Of a stretch of 64,000 nt of DNA, positions 54,248 through 62,837 are shown one piece after another. The stretch is from contig NZ_JAUGQQ010000002.1 in NCBI RefSeq assembly GCF_030410135.1, forward strand, positions 124,001 through 188,000, in the 5' to 3' direction. Source of the DNA: Aequorivita aurantiaca (GTDB taxonomy: Bacteria; Bacteroidota; Bacteroidia; Flavobacteriales; Flavobacteriaceae). The stretch's first letter is position 1. Every line of letters starts with the position of its first letter. The position numbers and the translations under genes are program-made. Below the pieces are notes generated by a model. That model was given only the letters and a program-made list of their open reading frames with translations. It did no database searches and was not told the origin of the DNA.

Positions 54248-55042
54248 ATGAGAATCTTGTTGGCCAATTTCGTCGTGTTCTTTTCATTGTCCTCCCTGCT
54301 GGCGCAAGATTCTATCGTAGACAAGGAGGTAAAAGTGAACCAACAATTTTGGATTGATTATAATTTTCATTCGCCTTTAAATGAAATAAAGGGATTGAAT
54401 ACGCAAGTCGGGTTTCGAAAGATAGAACCTGAAGTTTATAATAAATATTTAATTCATTCCTCTTTATATTTCAAAAACCAAAAATCACCGAAATTCCTAG
54501 GTTTAAAAAAACCATTCATTGATACCTATCATTTGGGCGCGGGCGCGATATATACACAAAATTATAATGCCGATGACAACTTTGAGTTGCGGTTGATGCA
54601 GGGTCTAAAATTTCATATTCCCACAATTAAAGCACTTACATTTCATAATTATGTGCGGCTGGAAGAACGTTTTCAAAATAATTTGAACGGATCAGGTTGG
54701 ACCCCAGGAATGCGGCTTCGATATAGGCTTTCTACGGAATTGGCGTGGGGAAATCTCTTTAAATTCACTCACGGATTTTATTTTCCTATTAGCGGTGAAG
54801 TTTTCGTAAACCTAAAAAAATCTGACAGATACAATGATTTATTGCGCATTTCTCCCGGGATGGGTTACCGAACAAATAATAATTGGAAATTTGAATTATA
54901 CCTAATCTTCAATAGAACTAAAAACATAACTGAGACCAACCAAAAATCCAGCGATTTCATTCTGAGACTTCGAATTATTAATGATAGTAAGAAAAAGTAT
55001 ACAGACCCTTCCGATGTTTCTCTACCTATTGATGAAGACTAA
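54248..55042 (+). CDS. DUF2490 domain-containing outer-membrane protein
   Basis: The 264-residue protein has a signal peptide (cleavage near Ala18-Gln19) and a DUF2490 barrel pattern: QQFWIDYNFHSPLNEIKGL, the HNYVRLEERFQNN and RLRYRLSTELAWG segments, and a C-terminal FILRLRIINDSKKK. DUF2490 proteins are small Bacteroidota barrels without known activity. It begins one base after the MscS-type gene, so it is expressed with it. A joint response to osmotic stress is a reasonable inference, not shown. Confidence 0.85.
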   Translation: MRILLANFVVFFSLSSLLAQDSIVDKEVKVNQQFWIDYNFHSPLNEIKGLNTQVGFRKIEPEVYNKYLIHSSLYFKNQKSPKFLGLKKPFIDTYHLGAGAIYTQNYNADDNFELRLMQGLKFHIPTIKALTFHNYVRLEERFQNNLNGSGWTPGMRLRYRLSTELAWGNLFKFTHGFYFPISGEVFVNLKKSDRYNDLLRISPGMGYRTNNNWKFELYLIFNRTKNITETNQKSSDFILRLRIINDSKKKYTDPSDVSLPIDED

Positions 55043-55096
55043 TGTGTGGGTGAAAGACCTTTAAAATTATTTGATAAAAAAAATATAAAATCTTAA

Positions 55097-55867
55097 TTAT
55101 CCCGTGATTTTTGGAATTGGATAGTCCACTTCATCAGTAATAGTTTCAACGTTCCCTGCATACTGCTTTCCGCGTAATTTCGCAACGGGGTGTGCTTGCA
55201 ATTCATTGTCCGGGTATTCCCTTATTAATTCCTTTATTGCTTTAATATCGAGCGCATCATTTATGGGGTTTAGCCACTTCTCCTCCAATTCAGTGGGCAG
55301 GATAACGGGCATTCGTGGCCCTTCCAATTTTGGATTATTATGAATTTTTGCCATGAAGGAATTTCCTTGAGTCGAAACGATGGAAAAAGTATTTAAAATT
55401 CCACCCGTTTCAGGGTTTGTCCATTCACTATAAAGTGCCGCCAACGCGAGGGGCTGTTGGTCTTTTCGGTATATGTAAAAGGGATAGACACTTTTGTTGC
55501 AGTGATGGTGTTCAAAAAAACCATCGACGTATAAAATGCAACGATGGTTTTTTGCCGCATCGCGAAAGGACGATTTTTCAAAGATTGTTTCTCCTCTTGC
55601 GTTCAAGGTATTGTTCCATTGCTTTTTCATTGCAGCTTCATTCTTTACCCAATGCGGGACTAGGCCCCATGTGGCTACTTCAGGGAAGTTTGGGGAACGG
55701 TCTGTATAAATCAAAAGGTCTGGATGGTTAAAGCCGGAACTATGGAAAAGCGGAAGATCTGTAAAAGGCAACAGTTTTTCTAAAATTTCTTCAACTGCAT
55801 GCTCATCGTTTTTGCGCCTTGCCCTGCTTAGTTGGGCTTCGAGACTTGCTTTTATATCGTAACACAT
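55097..55867 (-). CDS. SOS response-associated peptidase family protein (SRAP, HMCES/YedK type)
   Basis: From ATG at 55865-55867 the protein has 256 residues and starts Met-Cys, so Cys2 becomes the N-terminal catalytic nucleophile. Downstream family motifs are present: NARGETIFEKSSFRD, RCILYVDGFFEHH with the active-site Glu, and PRMPVILP. The protein forms a covalent crosslink to abasic sites in single-stranded DNA and protects replication. The His that normally directly precedes RMP is separated from it by a short insert (IHNNPKLEGPRMP). A longer reading would bury Cys2 and is rejected. Convergent with the DUF2490 gene. Confidence 0.93.
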   Translation of the reverse strand: MCYDIKASLEAQLSRARRKNDEHAVEEILEKLLPFTDLPLFHSSGFNHPDLLIYTDRSPNFPEVATWGLVPHWVKNEAAMKKQWNNTLNARGETIFEKSSFRDAAKNHRCILYVDGFFEHHHCNKSVYPFYIYRKDQQPLALAALYSEWTNPETGGILNTFSIVSTQGNSFMAKIHNNPKLEGPRMPVILPTELEEKWLNPINDALDIKAIKELIREYPDNELQAHPVAKLRGKQYAGNVETITDEVDYPIPKITG

Positions 55868-56118
55868 AGTGTTGTTTTTAACATAGCCCACAAGTTACTT
55901 AAAACTCTAGATATTAAAATAATTGTTTCTAAAGACGATAATTTAAATGTAAAAGGACTTGAGTGATATTTATTCATTTCAAAGAATTAATACGCGAGAC
56001 ATTATTTCAATAAGATAAAGCTCAATGTACTTTTGGGTTAATTTTAAAATGTTTCCCGTTAAAATATTATAGATTTAATAATTATATTCACCCAACTAAC
56101 AATTTAAAACAAAAAACA

Positions 56119-56274
56119 ATGGCAGACATTTTATGGATTATTGTAGTCCTTCTCGTATTGGGTTGGCTATTCGGATTTTTCCTTTTTCCGGCAATAGGTG
56201 GTATCATCCATATATTGCTGGTGATTGCGGTAATTATGATTGTTTACAAATTACTTACCGGAAGAAGACCTTAA
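56119..56274 (+). CDS. Lmo0937-family small membrane protein
   Basis: This short frame encodes 51 residues: MADILWIIVVLLVLGW, then LFGFFLFPAIGGIIHILL, a second hydrophobic segment and the basic end TGRRP. Two hydrophobic segments separated by a Gly-Gly turn and a final Arg-Arg-Pro are typical of the Lmo0937 family of about 50 residues. It is an inner-membrane miniprotein of unknown, possibly stress-linked, role. A terminator hairpin lies 21 bases after the stop. Confidence 0.85.
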   Translation: MADILWIIVVLLVLGWLFGFFLFPAIGGIIHILLVIAVIMIVYKLLTGRRP

Positions 56275-56294
56275 AAATTTCAATACCCAATTAC

Positions 56295-56331
56295 AAAGAC
56301 TTTCACGGCTACGGCTTTGAAAGTCTTTTTT
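56295..56331 (+). terminator. Rho-independent terminator of the Lmo0937-type gene
   Basis: CAAAGACTTTCA and TTGAAAGTCTTT pair over 11 positions around an 11-base loop and end in a T-rich run. It follows the small membrane-protein gene and is about 100 bases from the end of the convergent EamA gene. Confidence 0.85.
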
Positions 56332-56433
56332 ATTTTATAGAATTTCATGGATTTTTCATGGGAAACGAAATAGCTGCATTTCCAATTTCGCATTGGATAT
56401 TTTTGATGGAATGGAAGAAATCGAATTTAAGAT

Positions 56434-57375
56434 TTAGTCCTTTCCTTGTTTTTTCAATCTTCCCGAAAATCTTGGAATAGTTAGGGAAGTTTTGGAGGTA
56501 TTAATGAAATAGACACCAGTTAATAATACTGCGGCGGCAATAATGGATTGAGTGGTTATTTGTTCCTCCAAAATATACCACCCAAGAATTAATGCGATAA
56601 TTGGGTTAACTAAGGTTGATGTGGCCACCTTGTCGGGTGAAACGGTTTTCAACAAATAGTTGAAGGAAGTGAAGGCTACAATGCTTCCAAAAACAATCAA
56701 AAGTACCATGCTTATTTGCACAGGTTGGTTCCAATTAGTAGGCGCAATCCACGTTTCTCCGAAAGCTATACTTGCAATTGCGAGCGTAAGGCCGGCGGTA
56801 AACATTTGGTAACCGGTATTTACAAAAAAGTTTTTGGGAAGATCCGCCTTTCCAACAAACAGGCTGCCGTAGGCCCAGCTAAGCATGCACCCAAAAATCA
56901 TCAACATTCCCTTTATAGTATCCTGACTAGTTATTATTTGTTTTTGCCCAACAAGTAGAAAAATGCCAATTATTCCCAATCCCACTCCAACGAACGACAT
57001 AGGTTTTATTCGTTTTCCCTGCAAGATTCGCATCAGCAACAAAACAACCAAAGGTTGGGCAGAAATTTCCAAGGCAGCAAAACCACTATCAACATACTTC
57101 AGCGCCCAAACGATAACCCCGTTTCCGAAAGAGAGAAATAGCACCCCTACAATATATGCGTTTATGAACTGCTTTCGCGATATTGCAAGGCTCTTACCCA
57201 AAACCAAGGAAATAATAAAAATAAGCAGACCGGCAGCGGTATACCTAATTGAAGCCAAAAAGAAAGGTTCCAATTGCGCTACGGCAACTTTGTTCAACAT
57301 ATATGTTGAGCCCCAAATAACGTAAATGGAGAAAAAAGCAAGGATGATAATCAGAGTTTTTTTGGATAATGACAT
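56434..57375 (-). CDS. EamA-family (DMT superfamily) permease
   Basis: The 313-residue inner-membrane protein has ten hydrophobic segments in two homologous halves, the EamA/RhaT arrangement. The N-terminal IYVIWGSTYMLNKVAV and the repeat-two VNPIIALILGWYILEEQ motifs are typical of drug/metabolite exporters. Such proteins export amino acids or related metabolites, and substrate cannot be deduced. The gene is a single unit; its start is about 260 bases from the divergent TIR-STAND pair. Confidence 0.92.
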   Translation of the reverse strand: MSLSKKTLIIILAFFSIYVIWGSTYMLNKVAVAQLEPFFLASIRYTAAGLLIFIISLVLGKSLAISRKQFINAYIVGVLFLSFGNGVIVWALKYVDSGFAALEISAQPLVVLLLMRILQGKRIKPMSFVGVGLGIIGIFLLVGQKQIITSQDTIKGMLMIFGCMLSWAYGSLFVGKADLPKNFFVNTGYQMFTAGLTLAIASIAFGETWIAPTNWNQPVQISMVLLIVFGSIVAFTSFNYLLKTVSPDKVATSTLVNPIIALILGWYILEEQITTQSIIAAAVLLTGVYFINTSKTSLTIPRFSGRLKKQGKD

Positions 57376-57637
57376 TCGGAATAGTGATGTTTTTTTTTGG
57401 GGTTACGAAGATAGGTAATTGATGAATGCTTTATTAAGGATTTTGGGTGGCATTTTAAAGGCTACGGATTTTCATGAAAATTCTCAAGCAGGAAAAAAAA
57501 ATTTCTTTTATTTAAAAAAACGTTTCTATATTTTACTGAAAATTAGAATGATATATACTTTACTATTTGTAAATTAGTACCTTAGTATTCTTCCCCACAC
57601 ATTTTTTTTAGCTACATATTATTTAAAATCCTACTCT

Positions 57638-59149
57638 ATGGCCTTAATTCCTGGATATGAATACGACATTTTTATAAGTTATGTCCACGCTGATAATGAG
57701 TCTGAAACTTTTGGCGAGGATGGATGGATTGATCAGTTTTATAAATATTTGGACACCAAACTGAACAAACATTCCAAAGACATTAAAATTTGGTGGGACA
57801 GCAAAAACCTGGATCGCAGTGAGGTGTTTGACAATTCCATAGCCGAGGCAATAGATAAATCTGCCATAATGATTTGTCTGTATTCTAGATTATACCCACA
57901 ATCTGATTACTGCTTAAAAGAATTGGACCATTTCTATACAAAGGCGAACAAGGAAGAAGTAGGTTTAATCGTAGGTAACCGTTCACGAATTATTCCGGTA
58001 TTTATGTCTAATATTCCACATTCCAATTGGCTGGATAAACTTTCCGGTACCAGCGGATTTCCATTTCATGATAATAATGACTACGGTGATCCGCTTAAGA
58101 ATACCAGTCCGGAATTTAGTGCACAAATGATTCAACTTCGTAATGCGTTAGTGAAAATTTTTGAGGATTTTCCAAAGGAAATAACCCAAGTCAAAAAACC
58201 CATACCCATTACACAAGAAAAAGACAAAGGATTTACGATATACTTATCCGAGGTCAATGATTCCATGTTTGATAGAAGAGAGGGAATTATAGCAGATTTA
58301 AAAGGAAAAGGATATAATATTACCGTAGCCGACACATCCTTTACTGATGTTGAAACCCACGAAAAAGCAACAACCCACGCTATTGAAAACTCACAGTTAG
58401 CGGTACATATTTTAGGCGATTTTCCAGGTCGAAAAATTCCGGGCGAAAGCGTTGCGCGTTTTATTCAGAGTCAAGCCGAAATAGGCTTAAAATTGAAAAC
58501 CCCACAATTGATTTGGGTTTCCAGAGATATTGATTTCAATAATTTAGAAAATGAACAGCATCGGGAATTTTTGAAAGGCCTGAAGGATGGCACACTTTCA
58601 ACTAAAAAATACGAATTCGTTCGGGGCAACGAAGGCGAATTGGCGATGTTAATTGATGAATACGCCAAACAATTGCAGGAAAGATTGTCACAAAAAATGG
58701 AAGAAAACAAAGCTACAAATGGTACCGCCATAAAAGTATTGTTGGATACCCATACGGATGATTTTAAGCAAGCCTTCAATCTTAAAAAAATTCTCAATGA
58801 ATATAATGTCGATTTAATTTTTAATCCCGAGGACGGCGACCCACAGGAGAATATTAAATCCCTATACTCCAACATCAGCGAGGCCAAAAAATTTATTTTC
58901 CTGTACGGCAATGAAACCCATAAGGATTGGGTAGATATTCGAGTTAAAAACACACTCAAAAAGTTAATGGACTATGACCGTTATGGCCAAGACATATTTA
59001 TATATGTAACCCCCCCAGAGAAATCGACCGATGCTATAAAGGTAGCCCAGAACCCAATGGTAAAATTGGTGGACCAAAGCCATAGCAGTCATTTGGATGG
59101 TGCATCCTTAGAGGCCTTTCTCAATGATCTAAAATCTGAAAATCAATGA
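57638..59149 (+). CDS. Triple TIR-fold protein, candidate immune effector/adaptor
   Basis: The 503-residue cytoplasmic protein has three consecutive alpha/beta TIR-like modules. Module 1 (about 8-180) is a genuine TIR: YDIFISYVHADNE at 9-21, IKIWWDSKNL at 49-58 and SDYCLKELDHF at 89-99. Glu95 matches the catalytic glutamate of bacterial TIR NADases. Module 2 (198-345) is a TIR-related domain with the LAVHILGDFPGRKIPGES signature at 254-271 and lacks the glutamate motif. Module 3 (364-500) starts AIKVLLDTHTDDF and includes FIFLYGNETHKDWVDIRVK. Its stop overlaps the next start by four bases (ATGA). Loss of NAD+ upon activation is the expected activity of module 1; the roles of modules 2 and 3 are unknown. 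Confidence 0.85.
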   Translation: MALIPGYEYDIFISYVHADNESETFGEDGWIDQFYKYLDTKLNKHSKDIKIWWDSKNLDRSEVFDNSIAEAIDKSAIMICLYSRLYPQSDYCLKELDHFYTKANKEEVGLIVGNRSRIIPVFMSNIPHSNWLDKLSGTSGFPFHDNNDYGDPLKNTSPEFSAQMIQLRNALVKIFEDFPKEITQVKKPIPITQEKDKGFTIYLSEVNDSMFDRREGIIADLKGKGYNITVADTSFTDVETHEKATTHAIENSQLAVHILGDFPGRKIPGESVARFIQSQAEIGLKLKTPQLIWVSRDIDFNNLENEQHREFLKGLKDGTLSTKKYEFVRGNEGELAMLIDEYAKQLQERLSQKMEENKATNGTAIKVLLDTHTDDFKQAFNLKKILNEYNVDLIFNPEDGDPQENIKSLYSNISEAKKFIFLYGNETHKDWVDIRVKNTLKKLMDYDRYGQDIFIYVTPPEKSTDAIKVAQNPMVKLVDQSHSSHLDGASLEAFLNDLKSENQ

Positions 59150-61374
59150 GTGACTCCTTCTTTAATCCGTATGTAGGCCTTCGACCATTTCAGGAAGAGG
59201 AAAACCTTCTGTTCTTTGGCCGCGACGAACAAACCTTGGAACTTTTACAACGACTGCACGCAAACCGTTTCGTGGCTGTTGTTGGTAGTTCAGGAAGCGG
59301 AAAATCCTCCTTAATTCGGGCCGGATTAATCCCTGCACTAAAAGGGGGATTTCTCGTAGAAAATAGTAGTCAATGGTTAATTGCCATTATGAAACCCGGA
59401 CAGAATCCGGTGTATAACCTGGCAGCAACAATATTAAATCAAATCGATCCAAACATCACCACTGCGCAAATTCAGGCATTCGTAATACGAATTAAAAAAG
59501 AAGGAGCTTCAGCTATTTTGGATGTTATTGAGCCACTTCGCGAAAATAAAAATTCTAACTTTTTTCTATTGGTGGATCAGTTTGAGGAGCTTTTTCGGTT
59601 TTCGCTAAAACAAAAAGATGCAGCCTTCAAAACCGAGGCAATCGATTTTGTAAATCTCATCTTAAAACTATCCGAACAAAAACAAATTCCGTTTTATGTG
59701 GTGTTGACCATGCGTTCAGACTTTATTGGCGATTGCGCCGAATTTTTCGGTCTACCTGAAGCCTTGAACAAAAGTCAATACCTTGTGCCTCGGCTCAACC
59801 GCTTTGAACTTAAAAAAGTAATTGAGGGCCCAGCCAAATTGTATGGAGGAAAATTCAATGCCGCCCTTACCTCACAACTTATTAATGATTTAGGCGAAGT
59901 GAAAGATGAACTACCATTGGTGCAACACGCATTAATGAGAATGTGGACACATAAATATCCTGCCAGTGCCCACGGTGAATTAGACCTTCAAGACTATAAT
60001 GATATTGGCGGAATTGAAAATGCCTTGTCTGTACACGCCAATGAGGCTTTAAATGAATTGTCACCGGATGAGCAAGCCCTGGCCAAAGTACTTTTCCAAG
60101 CATTGACAACCATAGACGAAAATGGCCGAAAAATACGGCGACCTGCAAAACTCAGCGATTTAAGGGAGCTTACCGGTGCCAGTGAAGAAAAACTTTTGAA
60201 AATAATAAACAACTTCATTAGAAATAATCGGTCTTTTCTCGTTCTTACCAACATTGGCGATTCAACGGATAAACTTATTGATATTTCCCACGAGAGCCTC
60301 ATTCGGCATTGGAAAAATCTAAACAATTGGGTTGATGAGGAAAGCGAGGCGGCAATACACTATAAGCATTTATGCGATGCTTATAATGCCCACAGGGAAG
60401 ACCGGAAGGATCTATTATCGGGAAGGGAATTTGAAATTACGCAAGAGTGGTTTGAAAAGTTCAGGCCCAATAAAATTTGGGCCGCCCGATACAATGAGCA
60501 TTTTCCTGAAGCCACGAAATATCTCGCTGACAGTGCAAAAATCCATAACGCGAAAAAACGAAACGCGAGAAGATTGCGTCGGGTAAAAAAAATAAGCAGA
60601 TATACCATAGTTTCCCTAGCTTTTATTGGGCTGTTCACCTATTTTATCTTTCAGCCAAGCATGGAACAATTGGATTGGAGAACGGCAGTTTCCGAAAATA
60701 ATGAAGAAGCCTATTCTACTTATTTGGAAGCACATCCAAAAGGAGAATATGCCGAAATAGCCCAAAACTTCCTTGATTCCACAATGCTACAACAGGCTTG
60801 GCAATTAGCTTCAAAAGAAAACACTGTAAAGGCATACCAAAAATATCTGAACGTTGCTGCCACCGAGAAAGATTCGCTCAACAATATCTTGGGATATTCA
60901 AAATTCGCAAAGGATACCTTGGTGGCGCTGGAGAGAATTGAATCGCTAAAGGATAGGATGGCCAATTCCAATCTAGATGAAACCGCTTGGAATACGGCCC
61001 AAGAAAAAAACAGTCTGGCTTCCTATTTAAGATATATTAAAAATGATTCCATTTTAGGGACCCACGATGACGATGCTTATAAAAAAATTCAGGAAATTGG
61101 AAAAAATGGCTTTCTGTACAGTGGAAGATCTTCGGCCAATAAAATTCCAAATTCCATATTTAAAATAATTTACAGAAAGGATAGCGCTTTCAATAGTAAC
61201 GATATTCCGCAGCCAAATGATATAGTAAAAGCGAACGAAAACCGCTATATATACAAGGATATTAATGTGAACAACAAATCTGGAAACAGTATTAGAATAG
61301 GAGATATTTACCTAATAAAGAGTGTGAATTTACAGGCAAACGCTGTTTTTGTGGAGATACTTTATGAGCCCTGA
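59146..61374 (+). CDS. Membrane-anchored STAND-type NTPase (nSTAND1) with C-terminal repeats
   Basis: The 742-residue protein begins with the NPYVGLRPFQEEENLLFFGRDE signature of nSTAND1 modules. It has Walker A GSSGSGKS at 47-54, Walker B FFLLVDQFEEL at 139-149, TMRSDF at 188-193 and LPLVQHALMRMW at 256-267. A winged-helix-like region (about 300-390) carries ISHESLIRHW. Positively charged residues (470-484) precede a single transmembrane segment (486-503), so the C-terminal part should lie outside the cytoplasm. It contains three Trp-led repeats starting at Trp511, Trp552 and Trp615 (pattern WxxAxxxN...Y..YL) and a final beta-rich domain (655-742). It is translationally coupled to the TIR gene. 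Confidence 0.88.
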   Translation: MSDSFFNPYVGLRPFQEEENLLFFGRDEQTLELLQRLHANRFVAVVGSSGSGKSSLIRAGLIPALKGGFLVENSSQWLIAIMKPGQNPVYNLAATILNQIDPNITTAQIQAFVIRIKKEGASAILDVIEPLRENKNSNFFLLVDQFEELFRFSLKQKDAAFKTEAIDFVNLILKLSEQKQIPFYVVLTMRSDFIGDCAEFFGLPEALNKSQYLVPRLNRFELKKVIEGPAKLYGGKFNAALTSQLINDLGEVKDELPLVQHALMRMWTHKYPASAHGELDLQDYNDIGGIENALSVHANEALNELSPDEQALAKVLFQALTTIDENGRKIRRPAKLSDLRELTGASEEKLLKIINNFIRNNRSFLVLTNIGDSTDKLIDISHESLIRHWKNLNNWVDEESEAAIHYKHLCDAYNAHREDRKDLLSGREFEITQEWFEKFRPNKIWAARYNEHFPEATKYLADSAKIHNAKKRNARRLRRVKKISRYTIVSLAFIGLFTYFIFQPSMEQLDWRTAVSENNEEAYSTYLEAHPKGEYAEIAQNFLDSTMLQQAWQLASKENTVKAYQKYLNVAATEKDSLNNILGYSKFAKDTLVALERIESLKDRMANSNLDETAWNTAQEKNSLASYLRYIKNDSILGTHDDDAYKKIQEIGKNGFLYSGRSSANKIPNSIFKIIYRKDSAFNSNDIPQPNDIVKANENRYIYKDINVNNKSGNSIRIGDIYLIKSVNLQANAVFVEILYEP

Positions 61375-61377
61375 TCC

Positions 61378-62724
61378 CTATTTGCCTCTCTTATTTTTCC
61401 GAAAATTTTTGTCGCCGCGCGTTTTGGGCTTTTTATATTTCTGCTTTATAGTACGGTTGTAAGAACCTCCCAGGTTTTCCTTTTTGTTTTTTTCTTTCTT
61501 TTCGTGGAAAGCCGGTCCAGCTTCTTCTAAATTTTGAGGATTGTTAATTTCAATAATCTGCGGCTGTTCCTCGAAAGTAAGCTGAGTTGATACTTCAACT
61601 TCCCCGGGGAGTTGCATTTCCGTAATTTTTATTCCCATTAAATCCTCAATGGCCTGTTTAGCGTTTTCCTCGTTGGGGGTGTACAATAATATTGATGTTC
61701 CTTCCTGCTCTGCCCGCCCCGTTCTTCCAATGCGGTGCATATAGTTTTCAGGAAAATAGGGAACGTCGAAATTTATTACGTGGCTAATTCGTTCCAAATC
61801 CAGCCCGCGGGACATAACATCAGTTGTTACCAAAATACGCGTCTTTTCTGCATTAAAATTTTCAATGGATCTTATTCTGTAATTCTGGGTTTTATTGGAA
61901 TGGATTACGGCCACCTCACTCCCAAAGAATTCATCCAAAATATCAAAAAGAAGATCGGCGCTTTTTTTATTGGGAACGAAAACGAGCACTTTTTTAAAAT
62001 CGCTTTCATTTTGAAGCAGATATTTTAGCAGGTTCGCTTTTGTGTAAAAATTGGGAACCGAGTAGGCAAATTGTTTAATGGTTTCCAAGGGGGTTCCGCT
62101 AACCGCCACCGAGACGGTTGTTGGGGCAATAAAAAAATCGTGTATAAAAACATTCACATCGTCTGTCATGGTAGCGGAAAACATGATGTTTTGACGTTTG
62201 TTCGGGAGCAGTTCCAAAATATTGGTAAGCTGAAATCGGAATCCGAGATCCAGCATTACGTCTACTTCATCTATCACCACTTTTTTAATAGCCTTCAGTT
62301 GCAGTGCCCGACTTACAACCAAATCATATAATCTTCCGGGAGTGGCCACTATAATATCGGAACCTTGGGCAACATCTTCCTTTTGTCGGTTAATGTTGGT
62401 GCCTCCAAATACGCCTTTAACTCTTATTGAAGCATATTTTCCGAATTTTTCAATTTCCTCCACCACCTGGATAACTAATTCTCGCGTGGGCACGAGAACT
62501 AACACTCTTGGATTTATCTCTTTCGAAAATTTTAGGTCCTGCAAAATTGGAAGCATATATGCAAGTGTTTTTCCGGTTCCCGTTTGCGCTATCCCAACCA
62601 TATCAGTCCCAGACATAATTACCGAAAATGATTGTGCTTGAATGGGCGTGGGTTTTTCAAAACCCAAATCGGACATGGCATATTGCAGCTGGTTGGAAAT
62701 GTTGAAATCAGTAAATGTTTCCAT
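61378..62724 (-). CDS. DEAD-box RNA helicase, DEVD variant
   Basis: The 448-residue protein has the complete helicase core: Q motif with PTPIQ (26-30), AQTGTGKT (46-53), PTREL (79-83), ATPGR (127-131), DEVD (152-155) in place of DEAD, SAT (183-185) and HRIGRTGR in the second domain. The C-terminal tail (about 385-448) is lysine-rich and probably binds RNA. Such enzymes remodel RNA in ribosome assembly or cold adaptation. Its stop lies three bases from the STAND gene stop. A TAnnTTTG box lies 17-24 bases upstream of the start. The DEVD form occurs in other bacterial helicases. Confidence 0.93.
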   Translation of the reverse strand: METFTDFNISNQLQYAMSDLGFEKPTPIQAQSFSVIMSGTDMVGIAQTGTGKTLAYMLPILQDLKFSKEINPRVLVLVPTRELVIQVVEEIEKFGKYASIRVKGVFGGTNINRQKEDVAQGSDIIVATPGRLYDLVVSRALQLKAIKKVVIDEVDVMLDLGFRFQLTNILELLPNKRQNIMFSATMTDDVNVFIHDFFIAPTTVSVAVSGTPLETIKQFAYSVPNFYTKANLLKYLLQNESDFKKVLVFVPNKKSADLLFDILDEFFGSEVAVIHSNKTQNYRIRSIENFNAEKTRILVTTDVMSRGLDLERISHVINFDVPYFPENYMHRIGRTGRAEQEGTSILLYTPNEENAKQAIEDLMGIKITEMQLPGEVEVSTQLTFEEQPQIIEINNPQNLEEAGPAFHEKKEKNKKENLGGSYNRTIKQKYKKPKTRGDKNFRKNKRGK

Positions 62725-62740
62725 TCTTGTTTATTTCCTG

Positions 62741-62748
62741 CAAAAATA
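62741..62748 (-). promoter_or_regulatory. Candidate -7 box of the DEAD-box helicase gene
   Basis: On the minus strand the sequence is TATTTTTG, an exact TAnnTTTG match 17-24 bases ahead of the ATG. No TTG lies at a suitable distance upstream, so the call is tentative. Confidence 0.3.
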
Positions 62749-62837
62749 GCGTTTCACGCACGAATTTTGACCATTTTTGAATTTAATGACCTCTATTTTA
62801 AAATATAAATAAATTTATTGATTTATAAGATTAATCG

